A stretch of DNA of 64,000 nt from Ruminiclostridium herbifermentans. GTDB lineage: Bacteria; Bacillota; Clostridia; Acetivibrionales; DSM-1351. Made by a program: the position numbers and the translations under genes. The DNA lies in the NCBI RefSeq assembly GCF_005473905.2, contig NZ_CP061336.1, positions 2,906,501-2,970,500 of the forward strand. Direction: 5' to 3'. The notes beneath the pieces are model-generated. The model was not told the origin of the DNA, did not search any database, and saw only the letters and a program-made list of their open reading frames with translations. Positions 1 through 8,077 of this stretch are shown in pieces; position 1 is the first letter of the stretch, and every line of letters begins with the position of its first letter.

Positions 1-917
1 CTGCGGTCTGACTCTCCAGCATCATGTTCCATTGGTCGGTGGGTATGGCGCTGACCAGCGGCAGGTAAGGCAGCGTGACTGTCTGTTCCGTATTTGCTGC
101 CGATAGGCTTTCCGGCCTGTTGCGCTGTTTCAATTCCTCTAAGTTTGGCACTGAAATATCCCTCCATTTCGGCCTTTAAATACTTGGTTTCGTGGAGCTT
201 GTTGTCCCTGCACCGTTGTCCCTCCGGGGTAGTGTAGGTGATATATTTGTGATGCGGTATCCATTTCACCTGATAGCCCATTTGCTTCATGCAGGCGATA
301 AATTCTTCCCGTGTGCGGCTCTGTGCCATGGCCTGGTCAATGGCATTCATCAGCTTGAATTTATAGCTGCCGCCCCTTACCGCCGCCCGGTACTCACCTG
401 CACTCATTGGCTTTTGCTGTGGCTTTTGGTAGGGCGGCAGGACTTCCAGCCCATGAGCAACACAGATTTCATCCGACAGGGTACGAAGCTGCTCCAGATT
501 CTTTTCGTTAAACTGCAATTTCAGCCCTGTTTCACAGCTTACCGAATTGACTATGAGGTGATTATGCCAGTGATCGCGGTCGATATGGGTAGCGATTTGT
601 ACCTCGTAGCCCTTAAAATATCTGGCAAGCTCCACGCCCATTTGATGGATTTCCTGCGGCGTGACATTGATTCCCGGCTTGAAGGACTGGAGATACTGGT
701 AAAAGTATACGCCTTTTTCCTTCCCGTATCGCCGCTTGGTTGCCATAAATTCCTTGAAGGCAGTATCCCCGCAGCAGTTCTGCCCGGACACCAGCTTGCA
801 CTTATGACCGTTTTCATCCTCATGCATGGTCTTTTTGTCCTGCGCCACATAGTCCATCACCTTGCGCATGGCGGTCTTGCTCTGTGTCCGTTCCCGGACT
901 GCATAGATAATCGCCAT
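1..917 (-). CDS. MOBP-type relaxase, 3' end beyond window edge
   Basis: Relaxase that would nick oriT and pilot the transferred strand during mobilisation. The frame is open from ATG at 917 to the window edge, so about 305 residues are visible and the C-terminus is missing. The signature histidine triad HIDRDHWHNH is at residues 111-120, and QYLQSFKPG near residues 74-82 precedes it as in Firmicutes relaxases of transposon-borne mobilisation modules. The start lies 4 nt after the mobC stop, with an AGAGGT ribosome site inside the end of mobC, so the two are translationally coupled. From about 170 to the edge a second frame (GTG at 151) is also open, so an overlapping downstream gene may begin here. 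GC content is well above that of the chromosome to the right, consistent with acquired DNA. Confidence 0.88.
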   Translation of the reverse strand, partial: MAIIYAVRERTQSKTAMRKVMDYVAQDKKTMHEDENGHKCKLVSGQNCCGDTAFKEFMATKRRYGKEKGVYFYQYLQSFKPGINVTPQEIHQMGVELARYFKGYEVQIATHIDRDHWHNHLIVNSVSCETGLKLQFNEKNLEQLRTLSDEICVAHGLEVLPPYQKPQQKPMSAGEYRAAVRGGSYKFKLMNAIDQAMAQSRTREEFIACMKQMGYQVKWIPHHKYITYTTPEGQRCRDNKLHETKYLKAEMEGYFSAKLRGIETAQQAGKPIGSKYGTDSHAALPAAGQRHTHRPMEHDAGESDR

Positions 918-921
918 GGTG

Positions 922-1227
922 TCAACCTCTATCCATCCGGTCATACAGGTAATCAAACACTGCGCCGAAAGAGGATTTGACTTCGGATAGGTCAAGGCAG
1001 GTAATCCTGCCCATATTACAGAGAGTGGTCAACTGGTTGAGGTTTTTGCCGATGGCTTTCAGTTCCGTAACCACCTTGTCCAGCCCGTCAACCACCACGA
1101 TATTTTTGTCCAGAGCCGATGCGGTAAGGAAGCCCGTCATACTCATGCCCGCCTGTCCCGCTTTATGCTGGATGCGATCATAATCCGGCTGGCTCATCCG
1201 CATGGCAAACATTTTTTCCTTCCTCAT
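922..1227 (-). CDS. mobC: MobC-like relaxosome accessory protein
   Basis: Small DNA-binding accessory protein (101 residues) that helps the relaxase act at oriT. The N-terminal third (MRMSQPDYDRIQHKAGQAGM) is a ribbon-helix-helix-like segment. The C-terminal part ELKAIGKNLNQLTTL is the conserved MobC block, the usual diagnostic of this family. I place the start at ATG 1227, not at the upstream frame extension, because AAAGGATG lies just in front of it and homology to the family begins there. It is directly upstream of the relaxase gene, 4 nt apart, and directly downstream of a hairpin-rich oriT-like region, the usual order oriT-mobC-mobA. Confidence 0.85.
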   Translation of the reverse strand: MRKEKMFAMRMSQPDYDRIQHKAGQAGMSMTGFLTASALDKNIVVVDGLDKVVTELKAIGKNLNQLTTLCNMGRITCLDLSEVKSSFGAVFDYLYDRMDRG

Positions 1228-1581
1228 ACGCTCATCCTTTCTTTTGCTCCCCTTTAGGGGCTGGGGGGCTTTTGGGGGTTCGGGGGTATCCCCCGACCAG
1301 TTGTTTGTATGGACGGCGGCGGAAGCCAGCCGTCTATACAAACAATATGCTGGCCTACCCTGAAAGGGTAGTTACGCGCACCCCCGACGACCGCAAAAGC
1401 TCCCCTTTGTCCACGACAGCCGGAGCGGGGATTGGCCCGCCCGTCAGGGCAGGGCCATGGCTCCAGCGCCGCTACTTAGCCGCTGATGCTCCCGTTCTCT
1501 CCAGCCCGCCTATGTGGATGCCCCCTTCAGAGATAAAATTAAAGCTCCATTCCCAAATCATTATAAACTGTCAAGGAAAAA
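1228..1581. other. Putative oriT region with two hairpins
   Basis: Gene-free GC-rich stretch upstream of mobC. It contains a 17-bp inverted repeat (1301-1317 and 1329-1345, TTGTTTGTATGGACGGC against its complement, 16 of 17 positions paired) and a second perfect 7-bp hairpin (1355-1361 / 1365-1371, CTACCCT-gaa-AGGGTAG), followed by GTTACGCGCA. A long imperfect hairpin next to a short one in front of mobC-mobA is the usual architecture of a MOBP oriT, so I infer that the nick site is close to the second hairpin on its mobC-distal side. The exact nick position cannot be read from sequence alone. The rest of the interval (1381-1581) shows no gene. Confidence 0.6.
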
Positions 1582-1612
1582 TGTATAAAAAGTATTAAAT
1601 AATTATGTACAA

Positions 1613-2365
1613 CTATTCTCCTTGCTTCATATGATCCTTTAATCTGTATGACTTTCCAGATATAGATATTACATGTGCATGGTGCAATACCCTGTCAAGT
1701 ATTGCATTGGCTACAACTGCGTCATAGAATACACCATCCCATTCGTTGAAATTCATGTTTGTTGTAAGAATGGTACTTTTTCTCTCATATCTCATATCTA
1801 TAAGCTGAAAAAACATATTAGAATCTTCTTTATCAATGGGTAAGTAGCCAAGTTCATCAATGATAAGTAGTCTGTAATGGCAGAAGTGTCTGAGTCTTAC
1901 ATCAAGTCTGTTTTCCAGTTTTGCTTTCTTTAGTTGCTGCAATAAATCATGACATTTGATAAAATATGTGCTAGTACGTTTCTTTGCTGCAGCTATTCCT
2001 ATTGATGTTGCCAGATGAGTCTTTCCAACACCACTTGGACCAAGAAATACTATATTCTCATTTCTTTCAAGAAAACCAAGCGTGCAAAGTTCTTGTATTT
2101 CTTGCTGATTTACTGACGGCTGAAAATTGAAATCATAATCTTTCAATTCCTTTACAAAAGGAAATGCTGCTGCTTTAATCATAGATCTAGATGCTTTGGC
2201 CTCCTTAAAATCAACTTCGTAATTACTAAGTCTCAGTAGTCCTTCTGTAAACGAAAGATTGTTGGATGTCACAAAATTAGATATTTCATCAAGATGAATT
2301 ACCATTTGCCCAAGACCAAGAATTTCCATGTTCCGGCATAGCTGGTTGTATGTACTGTTATTCAT
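1613..2365 (-). CDS. istB: IstB-like transposition helper ATPase
   Basis: AAA+ ATPase of IS21 elements (250 residues), related to DnaC, that regulates target selection by the IstA transposase. Walker A GPSGVGKTHLA lies near residue 109, followed by a Walker B-type LLIIDELGYLPI around 168-179 and a sensor motif LTTNMNFNEW. The length is normal for the family, so the gene looks intact. Its ATG at 2365 overlaps the 3' end of istA by 8 nt, which implies translational coupling, the standard arrangement in IS21. The stop lies at the inner edge of the left terminal repeat. Confidence 0.95.
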   Translation of the reverse strand: MNNSTYNQLCRNMEILGLGQMVIHLDEISNFVTSNNLSFTEGLLRLSNYEVDFKEAKASRSMIKAAAFPFVKELKDYDFNFQPSVNQQEIQELCTLGFLERNENIVFLGPSGVGKTHLATSIGIAAAKKRTSTYFIKCHDLLQQLKKAKLENRLDVRLRHFCHYRLLIIDELGYLPIDKEDSNMFFQLIDMRYERKSTILTTNMNFNEWDGVFYDAVVANAILDRVLHHAHVISISGKSYRLKDHMKQGE

Positions 2366-3650
2366 AACTATATACTTCTCCTATAACCTGTAAGTTTTCT
2401 TTTGCCCGCTCATTTATATTTTCTTCCTTAAATGCATGCGATTTTCTTGCTATAGCAGTATAGTGTTCTGTAAAATAATTTAGTTTCTTTTTACTAAGGG
2501 TATGGATAGTTATTAATTCCATGTTATAATAAACATGTATGTAACCATCATACACTTGTAAAGTAAGAGTTTTTCCAATGTATTCTGGTGGTACAGAATA
2601 CTGGCATTCATTATGGTTGAACATGCTGGATGAATTTACTTTTACTTTATGTGGAGTTATTTGATAAGGCTTTCTTATGGTATCGGCTGGTAAGCTTCCT
2701 AAGAAAGCTTTTTCCTTGTTGAAATACATTAATGGAATACGACCTGTACCTTGATTTACCTGCATGTTTACTCTGTTATTTATTCGTGTGACCAACTCAT
2801 TAAGTTCCTTGTAATCAAGTTTTCCATTGTAGGCTCTTATCTCATCAAGTAGTTTCATTGGTGCTTCTACTTTGGCTTTTGTTCTTGGTCTTCCTGCAAT
2901 ACAAGGGTGCACCTTAAAACCATAATCATCCGCAAACTGCTTAAATTTTATATTTATTTTCCCTTCTGTATACTCTGTTCTTGGCTCATCCATAACTGTT
3001 TTCATATTATCGGTGACAATCACACTTGGAACACCTCCAAACGTGTTAAACGCATCATCAAGGAATGAAAATAATATGTCCTGTGTTTTTGATAGAGATA
3101 CCCTGTATACTCTAAAACGTGAGTATGACAGCAATAATACAAATATGTTTACTTCTATTATTTCACCTGTTGAAAGAGTAAATCGTATAGACTCTTTCCA
3201 GTCTAGTTGTGCTTGTTGACCCATTCCTGTTTCATAACGTATGGTTACGTTATTTGCGTTTGAAGGTCTGCTTTTTTTGAAATATGAGTCTAGTTCAGGA
3301 TATTTTCTTAGATAGTAGCAGAAATTCACATAAGACCCTTCATAAGAATGATTGTCTACTAGGTATTGCCATAAAACTCTTCTGTAATAAAATATCTGCT
3401 GGCTGTTATCAGATAGAAGCTCTGCGATAATGTCATAGTAAGCAGTGATACAATTCACGCATTCTCTGGATTTGGCCTTATGAAAGCCATTAATGTATTT
3501 ATCAACTGTACGCCTATCGACATCAAGTTCCCTTGCGATCTGGCTTTTATTAACCTTCAATGTTGTGTCCTCCATAAATGGTTTTAACTTATAAAGATCC
3601 TTGACAGTTTGAATATTTAAATCTGTTATGATACTACTTTTGATAATCAT
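2358..3650 (-). CDS. istA: IS21-family transposase IstA
   Basis: DDE transposase of 430 residues. The N-terminus carries an HTH (KSQIARELDVDRRTVDKYI, about residues 35-53). The integrase core shows the first Asp in QLDW, the second in VTDN and the catalytic Glu in AKVEAPMKLLDE, followed by a C-terminal beta-rich domain. A strong AAAGGAGG site precedes ATG 3650. Length and domain order match functional IS21 transposases and there is no frameshift, so the element may still be mobile. It overlaps istB by 8 nt. Confidence 0.95.
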   Translation of the reverse strand: MIIKSSIITDLNIQTVKDLYKLKPFMEDTTLKVNKSQIARELDVDRRTVDKYINGFHKAKSRECVNCITAYYDIIAELLSDNSQQIFYYRRVLWQYLVDNHSYEGSYVNFCYYLRKYPELDSYFKKSRPSNANNVTIRYETGMGQQAQLDWKESIRFTLSTGEIIEVNIFVLLLSYSRFRVYRVSLSKTQDILFSFLDDAFNTFGGVPSVIVTDNMKTVMDEPRTEYTEGKINIKFKQFADDYGFKVHPCIAGRPRTKAKVEAPMKLLDEIRAYNGKLDYKELNELVTRINNRVNMQVNQGTGRIPLMYFNKEKAFLGSLPADTIRKPYQITPHKVKVNSSSMFNHNECQYSVPPEYIGKTLTLQVYDGYIHVYYNMELITIHTLSKKKLNYFTEHYTAIARKSHAFKEENINERAKENLQVIGEVYSYE

Positions 3651-3717
3651 TAGGGTACCTCCTTTTGTACCCTGTAATCATACCATTTGTACATTTTTAT
3701 TTAATATTATTTGTACA

Positions 3718-4149
3718 TTATTAATTATAACTTTATAACCTGACCGTAAATCTATTGCAGTAGATTTGCGGTCTTTCCTTTCCGCACATATCCCGGTTGC
3801 CTTTCACCTGTGCCTTAACCCTGCACCGCAGAAGCCGCCACGTATTTCCCGCCGTTTGGCGGGCAAGCTGCCGTTGCCAGCCGCTTTACCCGGTCTTGCA
3901 GATATCAGCTTTTGACTGGCACGCTCGCCCTTACAGGGTCTTGGCGTAGCTATTAGCAAGACGTTTGTATCTCTCACCGGAATATGCTATTCAGTTGTCA
4001 AAAACCTCCTTTCCCAATTTGTATATAGACTATTATAATAATTATATTCCATAGTCTATATTGGTATTGTATTCCATGCTTGTTTTCTTGTCAATACTTA
4101 TGTATAATAGATTTAAAAGTAGTCGATATTCTATATTGAGGTGGTAAAG
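3718..4149. other. Gene-free element backbone with hairpin and promoter
   Basis: Return to GC-rich element DNA after the insertion sequence. A strong hairpin is at 3742-3754 / 3761-3773 (GACCGTAAATCTA against its complement, 12 of 13 paired) followed by TCTTTCC, which could terminate transcription. No ORF of coding quality was found between 3774 and 4020. AT-rich DNA resumes at about 4020 and carries the promoter of the next gene. Confidence 0.5.
4080..4108 (+). promoter_or_regulatory. Candidate sigma-A promoter of the DUF6076 gene
   Basis: TTGTTT at 4080-4085 and a perfect TATAAT at 4103-4108 are separated by 17 bp, 41 bp in front of ATG 4150. This is the best promoter match in the interval; no operator is obvious beyond the AT-rich inverted-repeat-like segment at 4027-4060. 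Confidence 0.55.
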
Positions 4150-5109
4150 ATGGCGTACAGCTTTAAAGTCTATATATCCGATGGAAAAGAATATTTTGAA
4201 TATGGAGACGGACAGAAGACAATAAAAAAGAGCTTCGCATTTTCGCAAAGCCTGATGGATATTCTATACCTTGACATTTGGTCTCATAGTGAGTTATTTA
4301 ATCGGATGGGGGAAAACCTTTATAGCCTGTATCCCGATAAAGACCCGAAACTGGTGGAGGAAATTAAGGATGATTTAAACACGCTTTCAAAAGTACATGT
4401 CTATTTTGAATTCCTGCGCCTGGAATGGCTGGACAAGCTGGAACAAGCCGAAAAACAAGGCTTTAAAGATGTTCTGGATTTGCTTCCCCGCAAGAAGCTA
4501 ACCCACCTGCCCATGAACCTTTCCACCATGCAGCGGGAGCTTATGGCTTTATGGAACCATGTGCTGGATATCCTCTCTCCCGATGAGCCGATTCAAAAGA
4601 AAATGGTGGATTACTATAGTCCCAAAAAGTATAGAAAACCGGTCAATCCGGGGGTGTTTGAATTTCAGCCCCTGCGCATAAGCTTTGAAGCGGTTGATTC
4701 AATGACCTTTACCGAAGTCCTGTACCCGAAAAGCATTTACGATATCATTGATTTTTTTGTGCGCGAATGTATTAAACGGGAGGTACGATTCCGTGTCTGC
4801 AAGCACTGTAATCAATTCTTTGCCCTGACCGGACACATCAATACGGAATACTGCGACAGGCCCTTTGACAGCGCCGGACACACCTGTAAGGAAATGGGGG
4901 CGCTTCGCTTATGGGAGAAGAAGAAAGCCGACACACCGGCTTTAAAAGCATACAGTAAAGCCTACAAGAAACGGTTTGCATGGATTAAGTACGGAAAAAT
5001 ACCGAAAGAAGCTTTTTACGAATGGGCAGAAAAAGCAAGAGAGAAACGGGAGTTGTGTTTAAAAGGCGGCATGACGCTGGAGGAATTTCGGGCATGGCTA
5101 GATGATTAA
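4150..5109 (+). CDS. DUF6076 domain protein of a mobile element
   Basis: Protein of 319 residues, function unknown. It matches from memory the DUF6076 family that is common in integrative elements of Firmicutes. The C-terminal half has a zinc-binding Cys pattern (CKHCNQFF, then TEYCDRP and HTCKE, roughly residues 219-252) followed by a basic helical tail. ATG 4150 is chosen because GAGGTGG sits 5 nt upstream; the earlier GTG at 4141 lies inside that ribosome site. The gene is GC-richer than the chromosome and belongs with the mob genes to the same acquired element. A nucleic-acid binding role is plausible from the zinc motif, but that is inference. Confidence 0.75.
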   Translation: MAYSFKVYISDGKEYFEYGDGQKTIKKSFAFSQSLMDILYLDIWSHSELFNRMGENLYSLYPDKDPKLVEEIKDDLNTLSKVHVYFEFLRLEWLDKLEQAEKQGFKDVLDLLPRKKLTHLPMNLSTMQRELMALWNHVLDILSPDEPIQKKMVDYYSPKKYRKPVNPGVFEFQPLRISFEAVDSMTFTEVLYPKSIYDIIDFFVRECIKREVRFRVCKHCNQFFALTGHINTEYCDRPFDSAGHTCKEMGALRLWEKKKADTPALKAYSKAYKKRFAWIKYGKIPKEAFYEWAEKAREKRELCLKGGMTLEEFRAWLDD

Positions 5110-5330
5110 GATTTGTGCCATTATCAGATGATTTGCTGAGTTTTTTGGGAAATAATAATTGATGCTATAGATTAGGGACTTATTCCTTCTTTGATTTCAG
5201 ACGCTATTTCATCGCTCTTTCTCGAACCATGCAAAATTTTTCTGGGAAATATGTAACGTTTTACATATTTTAACTGTCTATATATGTATAAGGGATTAGG
5301 TGAAAAGTTTACATGAAAGGTTGGAATGTT

Positions 5331-5402
5331 ATGAGTAAAAGTCTTGATATGCATATTGGCGAAGTAGTAAAAGAGAGGATAGATAACCTTCTTATTATTT
5401 GA
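5331..5402 (+). pseudogene. Truncated N-terminus of an XRE-like regulator
   Basis: A 23-residue frame (MSKSLDMHIGEVVKERIDNL then a stop) that resembles the first helix of small Xre/Cro regulators. It stops where the helix-turn-helix should begin, and there is no continuation in other frames that I can recognise. A ribosome site of moderate quality (GGTTGG) precedes it. Either a remnant from the edge of the integrated element or a chance reading; low confidence. Confidence 0.35.
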
Positions 5403-6037
5403 ATGAATTATTTTATTTATTTTATATATGCTATAAATAGCAAATTATACCTATAGTAAATAAATGGGACTTTTGGACGATTTTCACTAACATGCAGAAA
5501 TTATATAATAATGTAAATAGATGGAAATGCTAATTGACTAACCGATAAAATAGAGGTTAAAGCCGTATATTGATTTTTAGAGAGATATGCTTTAGCCTCT
5601 TATTATCTTAAAATACAATTTATAACTTTTTTAGTCATTTTTACATATAAGTAATGAAAATGTAATTGGATTTTAACTGATATGCGTTATACTGTTAACA
5701 TACAAATGATTCCATTATAATAAGTAGCGAACACTCAACGTTATGAATTAATTGGAGTAATATGGAACTACTTGAATACCTTCACAGTCTTATAGTATAG
5801 GGGGACAAGCTTTATCCTCTGTATAAATATAAGAAATCGAGTACCGAAATAGGTGAGCATATGCTACACATAAGGTCGCCGGACATATCGAAAAGGCTCT
5901 CGCATATCCCCATATCTTGACCGTTGCAAAGTCCCTTGATTGAAAGGATATTTTAAAGAGCCTTATATTAAGAAAATACACCTGAAATGGAAGCGTAGTC
6001 AATAGAAAAATCGAAAAAAAAGAAGGAGTGAAAAAGC
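5403..6037. other. Gene-free interval and long leader of the subtilase gene
   Basis: About 630 bp without a convincing gene. A hairpin at 5552-5563 / 5589-5600 (AGAGGTTAAAGC, 11 of 12 paired) could be a terminator or attenuator. The last 240 bp before the subtilase start contain several short complementary segments (for example GAGCATATGC near 5855 against GCATAT near 5905), so a structured leader is possible, but I do not recognise a known riboswitch. A good ribosome site AGAAGGAG lies 12 nt before ATG 6038. Confidence 0.4.
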
Positions 6038-7945
6038 ATGATAAAAAATAAAATATTAAAAAAGATTCTAATGACTTTGTTGTTGTGTGCAATGATTGGA
6101 GTCACTGTGATACAACCGAGCTTTTCGTCAGCTCTAGGAACAGGGCCAGCTAATATTGTCGACCTGCTTAAAACAAATGACTATAAGGCAGAGACAGTAC
6201 AAGTGTTTGATGGCGGGAAATTATGCAAAGTGCTTGCGGGTGATAACGCTGTTTACAACGTTATTTTCTACAATGATGGAAGCACTGAACTATACGACCC
6301 GGTAAAACATGAGAAAATCTTCCAAAAGGATAAAATTTCTCCTGCTTTAAAAAGCAAGATAGAAAAGGCAAAAGATGATGAAAAAATACCGGTATCAATA
6401 TGGATTAAGGATATTGATTACAATAAAGTCAACAGCTTTGTAAAAGACAAGATAAATATTGATGCCGCCGACATTGAAAAGGACAATTTAAAATTGGACA
6501 AAATGCAAGAATACATAGAAACAAAGCGTTCAAAAGCAAAAGATGAATATAACAATAATAACAGTAGATTCGTTAAAAGGGCTCTCGCATCTGATACTAT
6601 CTTATTTACAAGCAAGTATGCACCTTTAGTTATTGCCGAATTAAACAAAAAAGAAATTGAAATGTTAAGAAATAGCGATGATGTATTTGACATGGATTTC
6701 TTTGTAAATGAATGCAATAGTACAGATGAAACTGCATTCAGCATACCGAATATTAATGCAAATTATACAAGGGATACATTGGGGCTTAAAGGAAGCGGTG
6801 TTAAAATAGGCCAGATAGAATCAGGTTATCCAAACAAAACGAATGCACAACTATCAGACCGCAGTATAACATTTGATGTTCCAGATAATCAGGCTAATAT
6901 AACTGACCATGCAACAGAGGTTTCAAGCATTATTGTTGGTAAAACCAATGGATTAGTTCCAAATGCAGCATTATATGTGGCTTCCAACTACACAAGCACA
7001 ACCAATTTCTATGAAAAAATAGAATGGTTAATAACACAAGGTGTAAACGTGATTAATATGAGTAATACAACCGGAGGAACAGCAGGTGCCTATACATCAA
7101 TAGCAAAATGGATTGACCATTTAGCTATACAACACAGTGTCCACTTTGTTAAATCTGCTGGTAACTCTGGCCCATCTGGCGGTATTACCGAACCCGGCAT
7201 GGCCTATAATATAATGACCGTTGGTTCAATTAATGATCACGATTCCCCTAATGAACCTAATTGGTCAGATGATACCTTTTCAACATATTCATCTTATGTT
7301 GAAGATTCATCAGCGGCTTACAAGCCAGATGTAACAGCACCAGGTGAAGGAATAACAGCTGGAGGATTAACCGGTAGTGGCACAAGTTTTTCAACCCCAC
7401 ATGTGACAGGTGTCATTGCCCAATTGATAAATGCATACTCCACACTTGCAACAAAACAAACAGCAATGAAGGCAATTCTAGCAGGAGGTACTAAGCACAA
7501 AACAGCAGATGATTACGGTAATAATTCCTTAAGTCCGAATTATTCAAATAAGGAAGGTGCCGGAGTTGTAGACGCAAAAAGCTCATATTATATCGCTGCA
7601 AACACTAGATACCTGAGTTTACAGCTCTACAACAGTTCTTTCCCATATGAAAAGACATTTACCGTAACCTCATCAGATACACTCATAAGAGTATCATTAG
7701 CATGGCTTAAAAGAAATTCCGTATCCTCACCACATTCTACAGGAACTATCACAGAAAAGCCTTTATCAGATTTGGATTTAGAAGTATATGATCCTAATGG
7801 AAATCTAGTTGGTAGATCGATCTCCGGAGTAAATAATGTTGAACTCGTTCAATTTGTACCCCAAATGACAGGCACTTACAAGATAAAAGTTATAGGTTAT
7901 AGTTTAAAAAATGACTATGAATTCATAGGGCTTGCGTGGTTTTAA
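6038..7945 (+). CDS. Secreted S8-family subtilisin-like protease
   Basis: Serine protease of 635 residues exported by an N-terminal signal peptide (hydrophobic core residues 10-31). A prodomain-like region reaches about residue 240. In the catalytic domain, His291 (DHATEVSS), the oxyanion Asn376 (SAGNSG) and nucleophile Ser450 (GTSFSTPHVTG) are conserved, but the position that normally holds the catalytic Asp (VIDTG motif) reads GQIESG, with Glu261 in its place. The C-terminal 120 residues look like a P/pre-peptidase beta-sandwich (LSDLDLEVYDPNGN, then TYKIKV). No dockerin or sorting signal is present, so free secretion is likely. It is monocistronic and ends at a strong hairpin. Altered activity, or a Glu-using subgroup, are both possible. 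Confidence 0.85.
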   Translation: MIKNKILKKILMTLLLCAMIGVTVIQPSFSSALGTGPANIVDLLKTNDYKAETVQVFDGGKLCKVLAGDNAVYNVIFYNDGSTELYDPVKHEKIFQKDKISPALKSKIEKAKDDEKIPVSIWIKDIDYNKVNSFVKDKINIDAADIEKDNLKLDKMQEYIETKRSKAKDEYNNNNSRFVKRALASDTILFTSKYAPLVIAELNKKEIEMLRNSDDVFDMDFFVNECNSTDETAFSIPNINANYTRDTLGLKGSGVKIGQIESGYPNKTNAQLSDRSITFDVPDNQANITDHATEVSSIIVGKTNGLVPNAALYVASNYTSTTNFYEKIEWLITQGVNVINMSNTTGGTAGAYTSIAKWIDHLAIQHSVHFVKSAGNSGPSGGITEPGMAYNIMTVGSINDHDSPNEPNWSDDTFSTYSSYVEDSSAAYKPDVTAPGEGITAGGLTGSGTSFSTPHVTGVIAQLINAYSTLATKQTAMKAILAGGTKHKTADDYGNNSLSPNYSNKEGAGVVDAKSSYYIAANTRYLSLQLYNSSFPYEKTFTVTSSDTLIRVSLAWLKRNSVSSPHSTGTITEKPLSDLDLEVYDPNGNLVGRSISGVNNVELVQFVPQMTGTYKIKVIGYSLKNDYEFIGLAWF

Positions 7946-7977
7946 TAAATGATTTGAATTCACTTGAAACTACTTTA

Positions 7978-8009
7978 TATAACGGGCGATAAATCTATCG
8001 CCCGTTATA
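7978..8009. terminator. Perfect 14-bp hairpin after the subtilase gene
   Basis: TATAACGGGCGATA (7978-7991) pairs perfectly with 7996-8009 across an AATC loop. The U-tract is poor, but position 33 bp after the stop and stem strength fit a terminator. Confidence 0.7.
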
Positions 8010-8077
8010 AGTTTGAAGGGAACAAATCAGCATTTATTTACGTCTAATATATATAAAAACTATGGAGGCTAAGATGT

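Larger units (their letters stand above)
1582..3717. mobile_element. IS21-family insertion sequence, complete
   Basis: A 2.1-kb element carrying istA and istB on the minus strand. Its ends can be read directly: 1582-1613 and 3686-3717 are inverted repeats matching at 26 of 32 positions, each with two TGTAYA boxes 24 bp apart (1582 and 1606 on the left, 3688 and 3712 on the right). Such multiple TGTACA-type terminal boxes are characteristic of IS21 members. Flanks 1574-1581 and 3718-3725 do not match, so no target duplication is visible; either it was lost or the ends have recombined. The element sits inside the mobilisation remnant, between the oriT-mob region and the DUF6076 gene, and is clearly more AT-rich than either flank. 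Confidence 0.9.

Noticed and set aside
551-850. Minus-strand frame of 99 codons inside the relaxase
   Set aside because: Frame-shifted shadow of the relaxase; arginine/serine-rich composition typical of an out-of-frame reading.
192-980. Long plus-strand open frame of 262 codons
   Set aside because: It is antisense to the relaxase and MobC, in GC-rich DNA where antisense frames stay open; no domain, no ribosome site, and the minus-strand protein carries a complete relaxase motif.
1272-1598. Plus-strand frame over the oriT-like region
   Set aside because: No ribosome site or recognisable family; it is interrupted by the hairpins of the putative oriT and runs into the IS end.
5790-6092. Minus-strand 100-codon frame in front of the subtilase
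   Set aside because: Overlaps the subtilase start and its ribosome site; hydrophobic, Phe-rich translation typical of the complement of an A-rich leader.
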